Source of the DNA: JBBIQS01 sp037442205
Lineage (GTDB): Bacteria; Myxococcota; Myxococcia; Myxococcales; UBA5297
Assembly: GCA_037442205.1 (NCBI GenBank)
Contig: JBBIQS010000103.1
Span: 1-26,579 of the forward strand
Reading direction: 5' to 3'
Length of the DNA stretch: 26,579 nt
Shown: piece by piece, positions 22,620 through 26,579 of the stretch
Numbering within the stretch: the first letter of the stretch is position 1
Layout: each line of letters opens with the position of its first letter
Translations under genes and position numbers: made by a program
Notes under the pieces: model-generated
Database searches by the model: none
The model's input: only the letters and a program-made list of their open reading frames with translations
What the model was told of the DNA's origin: nothing

Positions 22620-24215
22620 ATGGCCAACGTCTTGAGCAACGAGAAGCGACAACAGGTCCTGGTACTCGGCCGCCTTGGATGGCCGCTCAGGCAGATTGAA
22701 GAGACGACCGGAGTGCGGCGGGAGACCGCCAGCGCCTACCTGAAGGCGGCGGGCGTGCCGATCCGCCCGCCTGGCCGGTGGGGCCACGACGGCCCAAATC
22801 CAGCCAAAGACCCGTCCCCCGACCCAGGTGCCGGCTCAAAACCGGCCAAAGAGGTGTCCCCCGACCCCGAGGGCTCGCCGGGGCCTTACCAGACGCCAAG
22901 CCGCAGCCCGGTGGCGAGCGCCTGCGAGCCGTTTCGGCCGCTCATCGAGGCCGCGGTGGCGAACGGCCGCGACGCAAAAGCCATTTGGCGCGACCTGGTG
23001 GACGACCAGCACTTCACCGGCAAGTACGCCAGCGTGAAGCGCTTCGTGCGGCACCTGCGCGGGCCCAGCGCTCCAAAGGCCCACCCGGTCATCACAACGC
23101 CGGCCGGCGAGGAGGCGCAGGTCGACTACGGCGAGGGGCCGATGGTGCGCGATCCGGCCACCGGCAAGTACCGCCGTACTCGGCTCTTCGTGCTCACGCT
23201 GGGCTACAGCCGCAAGTCGGTGCGGCTGCTGACCTTCAAGTCGAGCTCGCGCATCTGGGCCGAGCTGCACCAGCAGGCCTTCCGGCGGCTTGGCGGCGTC
23301 CCCAGGCTGGTGGTGCTCGACAACCTGCGCGAAGGAGTGATCAAGGCCGACATCTTCGAGCCCAGCCTCAACCCGCTCTACCGCGCGCTGCTCACGCACT
23401 ACGGAACCGCCGGGCTCAACTGCCGCGCCGGCGACCCCGACCGCAAGGGGAAGGTCGAGTCGGGGGTCGCGCACGCGCAGAAGGCGGTCACCGGCTTGCG
23501 CTTCGAGACGCTCGAGGCCGCGCAGGCCTACCTCGATCGCTGGGAGGAGCGCTGGGCCGACACCCGCATCCACGGGACCACCAAGCGCCAGGTCTCGGTG
23601 ATGTTTGCCGAGGAGCGACCTTCGCTGCTCCCTCTGCCAATCGAGCCCTTTCGCTACTTCGAGTACGGCGTCCGCACGGTCCACCTCGACGGACACGTCG
23701 AGATCGACGGCGCCTACTACTCGGTCCCGCCAGGGCACATCGGCGACGAACTGCCTGTGCAATGGGATACCCGGCAGGTGCGCATCCTCGACGCGCACAC
23801 CCAGGAACTCCTGCGTGAGCATCTGCGCGATCAACCCGGGCGCTACCGAACCAAGCAGGAAGACCGACCGGCACGCACACCGCCGACGACCTCGGCGCTG
23901 CTGCTCAAGGCGGCGATGCAGGGCAAGCACATCGGACGCCTTTGCCGCGAGATCCATGGCCGCGACGGGGAGCTGGGCGTACGTCGCGTCCTGGGAGTCA
24001 TGTCCCTCGTGCGTAAACGCGGCGCAGGCGTCGTCGACGACGCCTGCGCCGCCGCCCTCGACGTCGGCGTCCCGACCTACCGCTTCGTGAGGCGCTACCT
24101 GGACCGCAAGCCGGCGGTGCAGCTGACGCTGCGCCAGGTCGACCCGCTCATCCGCGAGCTGACCGAGTACCGCGACGTGATCAACCGCCTCACCTCAACA
24201 GGAGAAGAACCGTGA
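22620..24215 (+). CDS. istA: IS21 transposase IstA
   Basis: 531 residues. The ATG at 22620 (MANVLSNEKRQQVLVLGRLGW) matches the usual IstA start; an upstream TTG at 22584 is in frame but less likely. N-terminal helix-turn-helix LRQIEETTGVRRETASAYLKAAG binds the IS ends. The rve/DDE catalytic core has D169 (QVDYGEG), D234 (VLDNLREGV) and E280 (KVESGVAHA), spacing D-65-D-46-E. The C-terminal Mu-type beta-barrel region includes YYSVPPGHIGD. Between the helix-turn-helix and the core is a duplicated linker (PAKDPSPDPG..PAKEVSPDPE) encoded by copies of the IS end motif. The stop overlaps the istB start. Full-length, no frameshift. Confidence 0.92.
   Translation: MANVLSNEKRQQVLVLGRLGWPLRQIEETTGVRRETASAYLKAAGVPIRPPGRWGHDGPNPAKDPSPDPGAGSKPAKEVSPDPEGSPGPYQTPSRSPVASACEPFRPLIEAAVANGRDAKAIWRDLVDDQHFTGKYASVKRFVRHLRGPSAPKAHPVITTPAGEEAQVDYGEGPMVRDPATGKYRRTRLFVLTLGYSRKSVRLLTFKSSSRIWAELHQQAFRRLGGVPRLVVLDNLREGVIKADIFEPSLNPLYRALLTHYGTAGLNCRAGDPDRKGKVESGVAHAQKAVTGLRFETLEAAQAYLDRWEERWADTRIHGTTKRQVSVMFAEERPSLLPLPIEPFRYFEYGVRTVHLDGHVEIDGAYYSVPPGHIGDELPVQWDTRQVRILDAHTQELLREHLRDQPGRYRTKQEDRPARTPPTTSALLLKAAMQGKHIGRLCREIHGRDGELGVRRVLGVMSLVRKRGAGVVDDACAAALDVGVPTYRFVRRYLDRKPAVQLTLRQVDPLIRELTEYRDVINRLTSTGEEP
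22800..22867 (+). repeat. copies of IS end motifs inside istA
   Basis: GACCCGTCCCC (22809-22819) and AGGTGTCCCCCGA (22852-22864) are identical to the inner (25010-25020) and outer (25036-25048) right-end half-sites, in the same order and orientation. TCAAAACCGGCC (22836-22847) matches the left-end units. They sit in codons for the linker of IstA. Confidence 0.65.
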
Positions 24216-24970
24216 ACGTCCCCGAAGTGACCCGAGCGATGCGCCAGCTGCGCATCTCCGGAATGGCAGCAACCCTCGAGAGCAGGCTGGTGCAGGCCCA
24301 GGCCGAGAAGTGGGCGCCGCTCGATTTCGTCTCGGCGCTGGTGCAGGACGAGCTGGTGCGCCGGCAGGATCGCCTGCTGGAGCGCTGGCACAAGCGCGCT
24401 CAATTTCGCGACTTGGGCAAGACGCTCGACAGCTTCGACTTTGCCTTCAACCCGAAGCTCGACCGCAAGCTCGTCTTCGAACTGGCAAGCGGCCACTTTG
24501 TGAATCGGCGCGAGGACGCGCTCTTCCTGGGGCCGCCGGGCACCGGCAAGAGCCATCTCGCGCAGGCTATTGGGCACGCCGTCATCCGGCAGGGCCACAA
24601 GGTGCTCTATCGGGAGGCTCACGCGCTGCTTGAGGAGCTCGCTGAAGCCACCGTCGATGGCACTCGACGGGAACGGCTTGCGGAGCTTGCCGCGGTCCCA
24701 CTGCTGGTCATCGACGACCTGGGAATGCGCAAGCTCCCGGCGACCGCCGCCGAGGACCTGCTTGAACTGGTGATGCGGCGCTACGAGCGGGCGAGCACCC
24801 TCATCACGTCGAACCGTCCCGTGGAAGACTGGGGCAAGCTGCTGGGGGATGTGGCCGCAGTGAGCGGAATGCTCGACCGACTGCTCCACCACGCCCACGT
24901 CCTCAAGTGCGGCCCGAGGAGCTGGCGCACACAGCACGCCGGCTTGCGCGACGAGGCTACGAAGGGATAG
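24212..24970 (+). CDS. istB: IS21 transposition helper ATPase IstB
   Basis: 252 residues from a GTG that overlaps the istA stop (GTGA), with AGGAG about 8 bases upstream, the normal IS21 coupling. DnaA/DnaC-like AAA+ protein: N-terminal helices (RQLRISGMAATLESRL), Walker A GPPGTGKS (107-114), Walker B LLVIDDLG, sensor ITSNRP, and the conserved DRLLHHAHVLK near the end. IstB forms ATP-dependent filaments on target DNA and recruits IstA. Length and motifs look intact. Confidence 0.93.
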   Translation: MNVPEVTRAMRQLRISGMAATLESRLVQAQAEKWAPLDFVSALVQDELVRRQDRLLERWHKRAQFRDLGKTLDSFDFAFNPKLDRKLVFELASGHFVNRREDALFLGPPGTGKSHLAQAIGHAVIRQGHKVLYREAHALLEELAEATVDGTRRERLAELAAVPLLVIDDLGMRKLPATAAEDLLELVMRRYERASTLITSNRPVEDWGKLLGDVAAVSGMLDRLLHHAHVLKCGPRSWRTQHAGLRDEATKG

Positions 24971-24997
24971 AAGCGCACGGGTCCTGGGTCCCGCCCT

Positions 24998-25050
24998 TTG
25001 GCCGGTTTTGACCCGTCCCCGTATGGCCGGTTTTCAGGTGTCCCCCGAGG
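24998..25050. repeat. IS21 right end with two tandem repeats
   Basis: Inner unit TTTGGCCGGTTTTGACCCGT followed by CCCCG (24998-25022) and outer unit TATGGCCGGTTTTCAGGTGT followed by CCCCC (25022-25046). The last 11 bases pair with the left end. Confidence 0.8.
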
Positions 25051-25057
25051 CCTTCGA
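25051..25057. repeat. target-site duplication, right copy
   Basis: CCTTCGA directly after the right IS end; G25050 makes it an 8-bp match to the left copy. Confidence 0.8.
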
Positions 25058-25439
25058 TGCGTTCCTTGCCGGGAGAGGGACTCTGCCGCCCAACGAGGAG
25101 GGTTACGTGTTGGCGGCGATGGTTTGGCTGGAGATGCGCGACCGCCGTCCTGTCGAGGTTTTCAGGATCGACTGGACGAAACGGAAGGTGCTGCCGGACG
25201 GGAAGCTCGATCCTGCGTACAACATGGACCTGCTGCGATCTGCGATGTCGAGCTTGCCGCCTCTTTCAGGGAGCATGAGGCCCCAGACCAACGTCGTCCG
25301 CGCCGAACACCACTTCGAGCATGCGAAGTACGCGCACATGGCTCGCTGGGAGCCGATTGAACAGGAAGTGCAGGCCGTCCGCTCGGCCATCAACGAGAGG
25401 GCCGGTCGTCCGGTCCCCTGGAACCTTCGGCGGTCATAG

Positions 25440-25775
25440 CAGGCGGGGCTGCTTCACGTCGCCGCACGGCACCCGTTGATCGAGAGGGATAGCAGCAGCC
25501 CCCTCCCCGGGGCCTCGGTAGGCGAACGGCTGGCTGAGGGGATCACAGGGAGCAGCGTCCCCAAGGACGGCCCCAGATCGGATCAGGGGCGCGACCATTT
25601 GGTCGACGATCCCCCAAGATCCTGAGCGTTCTGTGTCAGGCCAAGTGATCGAAGTTGCTGGGGTTCTGTCTTCACCCCTCCCCAGCCCCTTCCCCGCACT
25701 CGAAGTGGCCCCCAGGGAGCGTGTCCCCAGGGGGGCCCATCCCTCGAACCGGAGAACTTGCGCCCGTCCTTCGGG
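25440..25775. other. non-coding stretch, 336 bp
   Basis: No gene recognised. It includes the perfect small dyad CGACCA-TT-TGGTCG near 25590-25604 and a third copy of GTGTCCCCAGGGG (25721-25733), identical to the one at 20218-20230 but without the terminator hairpin. Confidence 0.45.
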
Positions 25776-26126
25776 TCAGGGGAGTTCCCCGAGCCGAACC
25801 TCGCGCATCCAGGCGTCCACCGCAGCCTGCGCCTCCTCGACGGTTGTCCCCAGGCGTTGGCGGTAGTGCAAGGTGGCTTCGAGCTTCTTGCCCTGCTGGC
25901 TCAGCCGGCGCTCGACCTCGGTCAGGAGCTTCGGATCAGGCGGCTCGTAGGGCAGCGGCTTGCCGAGTGAGTGCTCGGCATTGAGGAAGGCTTCGGCGCG
26001 AACCAGCTCCCCTGCGGCCTCTTTCAGGGCGGTGCTGTTCCACTCGGTCTCGTCCCTGGCGAACGCTCTCGCGGCTGCTTCGAGAGATGCCACCGCACGC
26101 TGAAGCCTCTTGGTCGCGGCGCTCAT
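25776..26126 (-). CDS. small helical hypothetical protein
   Basis: 116 residues, ATG 26126 with only a weak GGGG-type site upstream. The chain is charged and almost fully helical, likely a coiled coil or helical bundle (RAVASLEAAARAFARDETEW, PKLLTEVERRLSQQGKKLEATLHYRQRL, VEEAQAAVDAWMREVRL), soluble, no signal peptide. No recognised family. The protein-like composition (balanced Lys/Arg/Glu, Trp/Tyr) favours a real gene over a GC-bias shadow; plus-strand overlaps look worse. Confidence 0.52.
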   Translation of the reverse strand: MSAATKRLQRAVASLEAAARAFARDETEWNSTALKEAAGELVRAEAFLNAEHSLGKPLPYEPPDPKLLTEVERRLSQQGKKLEATLHYRQRLGTTVEEAQAAVDAWMREVRLGELP

Positions 26127-26190
26127 GGTCTGGCCCCAAGGATACCGGAGCAGCCCGACACACCCGGCTTGGCCCAGTTGCCCTTCGTCG

Positions 26191-26445
26191 CTACGCGCTC
26201 AACCGGCTGATCCCGGGGTGTGCTGCTTCCGACGCAGCGACTGCCTCCCCTAGGCGCTTCCGCTGGTCCTCCATCCATCCGGCCAGGTCGGCGACGGTCT
26301 GAATGGAGCCAAGGGCTGGCGTGTCCGGTCCCAGCAGGCCCTTGTAGCGGGCAACAAGGCCGTCCTTGCGGAGGATGGGCAGACCGAAGAGGGCGAGAGG
26401 AGGCACTCCCATTACCAGCGTTGCGACCACCGCCCCGATGCTCAC
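26191..26445 (-). CDS. small single-pass membrane hypothetical protein
   Basis: About 84 residues from GTG 26445; an upstream TTG at 26481 would add a basic N-terminus. None of the starts has a clear ribosome-binding site. One hydrophobic helix (IGAVVATLVMGVPPLALFGLPIL) is followed by a polar helical tail (VADLAGWMEDQRKRLGEAVAASEAA). Function unknown; it may be cotranscribed with the next minus-strand gene 64 bp downstream. Confidence 0.38.
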   Translation of the reverse strand: MSIGAVVATLVMGVPPLALFGLPILRKDGLVARYKGLLGPDTPALGSIQTVADLAGWMEDQRKRLGEAVAASEAAHPGISRLSA

Positions 26446-26507
26446 AGGGTGGCTAGTGCACCGCCGTCTAGATAGAATCAACGAGGCCTAGGGGACGTCT
26501 ATCGGGC

Positions 26508-26579
26508 ATGATGAAGCCCGTGAAGGTGTCTCCGAAGCAGCGCGCTGAGCTCGAAGTCATCGTCGCCAGGCCGTCTGAG
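26508..26579 (+). CDS. IS630-type transposase, N-terminal fragment (cut by window end)
   Basis: Twenty-four codons, open to the window edge: MMKPVKVSPKQRAELEVIVA and on. The opening VSPKQRAELE..V resembles the first helix of the helix-turn-helix domain of IS630-family transposases. Only the start is visible, so the family call is tentative. If correct, the left end of the element should lie within the preceding ~40 bp. Confidence 0.45.
   Translation, partial: MMKPVKVSPKQRAELEVIVARPSE

Larger units (their letters stand above)
22508..25050 (+). mobile_element. complete IS21-family insertion sequence
   Basis: About 2.54 kb with istA and istB in the standard overlapping order. The outermost 11 bases CCTCGGGGGAC (22508-22518) are the reverse complement of GTCCCCCGAGG (25040-25050). 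Each end carries two tandem copies of a ~25-bp motif centred on AAAACCGGCC, as IS21 ends do. CCTTCGA flanks both sides (22501-22507 and 25051-25057); counting G22500/G25050 the duplication is 8 bp (GCCTTCGA), a length known in the family, and the right boundary would then be 25049. Both open reading frames and ends look intact, so it may still be active. Confidence 0.88.
22434..25439 (+). pseudogene. gene split by the IS21 element (unknown function)
   Basis: The left part (22434-22507, MGLTYWAYQRTAPGQIAPVT..AF) and the right part (25058-25439, starting AFLAGRGTLPPNEEGYVL after the joined Asp codon) form one open frame of 151 codons once the insertion and one copy of the duplicated bases are removed. 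The restored protein is soluble and mixed alpha/beta with no recognised domain (..VFRIDWTKRKVLPDGKLDPAYNMDLL..). In the present state the left part reads into the IS for about 20 codons and stops; the right part is open back into the right IS end, where an ATG at 25023 could start a shortened product. The ATG 22434 has no strong ribosome-binding site. Confidence 0.72.

Noticed and set aside
22108..22787. Minus-strand frames near the left IS21 end.
   Set aside because: They cross the IS boundary and the interrupted gene; no recognisable protein.

Overview
The window is GC-rich (about 70% over most of its length, visibly lower in the last 6 kb). Its gene content resembles a Myxococcota / deltaproteobacterial-type Gram-negative: very large multiheme lipoproteins of the mixed CxxCH/CxxxxCH kind, a sigma-54 activator, an FlhG-FliA-FlgM regulator set, a PAS-rich hybrid histidine kinase and Cys-rich lipoproteins. 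The assignment is inferred from gene content only. No tRNA, rRNA or CRISPR array was seen.

Region 1 (1-3852): a tightly overlapping operon of a TPR-AAA+ ATPase (cut by the window edge), a small membrane protein and a TPR protein with a C-terminal membrane anchor. An RNase HI follows, then a convergent Qnr-like pentapeptide-repeat protein. Region 2 (3853-8516): two consecutive multiheme c-type cytochrome lipoproteins with 15 and 30 haem-attachment motifs, ending in a strong hairpin. The second mixes CxxCH with repeated CxxxCH and CxxxxCH sites. An electron-transfer role at the cell envelope is likely.

Region 3 (8517-18723): a regulatory block. A FleQ/FlrA-like sigma-54 activator without receiver domain has a near-consensus -24/-12 promoter directly in front of it, suggesting sigma-54-dependent autoregulation. 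A minus-strand operon of a lipoprotein lysophospholipase-like hydrolase and two secreted, possibly beta-barrel proteins lies between it and flhG-fliA. After fliA come an isolated EutQ-like cupin, a FlgM-like anti-sigma candidate and a three-PAS hybrid histidine kinase. No flagellar structural gene is present.

Region 4 (18724-20168): a TetR regulator with a dyad upstream, then a small unknown protein whose ribosome-binding site is the 3' arm of a long imperfect hairpin (about 29 paired positions).

Region 5 (20169-26579): an accessory, mobile region. A Cys-rich exported peptide is translationally coupled to a radical SAM/SPASM enzyme, and the pair is bracketed by direct repeats made of a terminator hairpin plus GTGTCCCC. 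Farther on, a complete IS21-family element (istA-istB) with repeated ends and a 7-8 bp target duplication splits a gene whose frame is restored exactly when the element is removed. Two small hypothetical genes and the start of a probable IS630-type transposase close the window.
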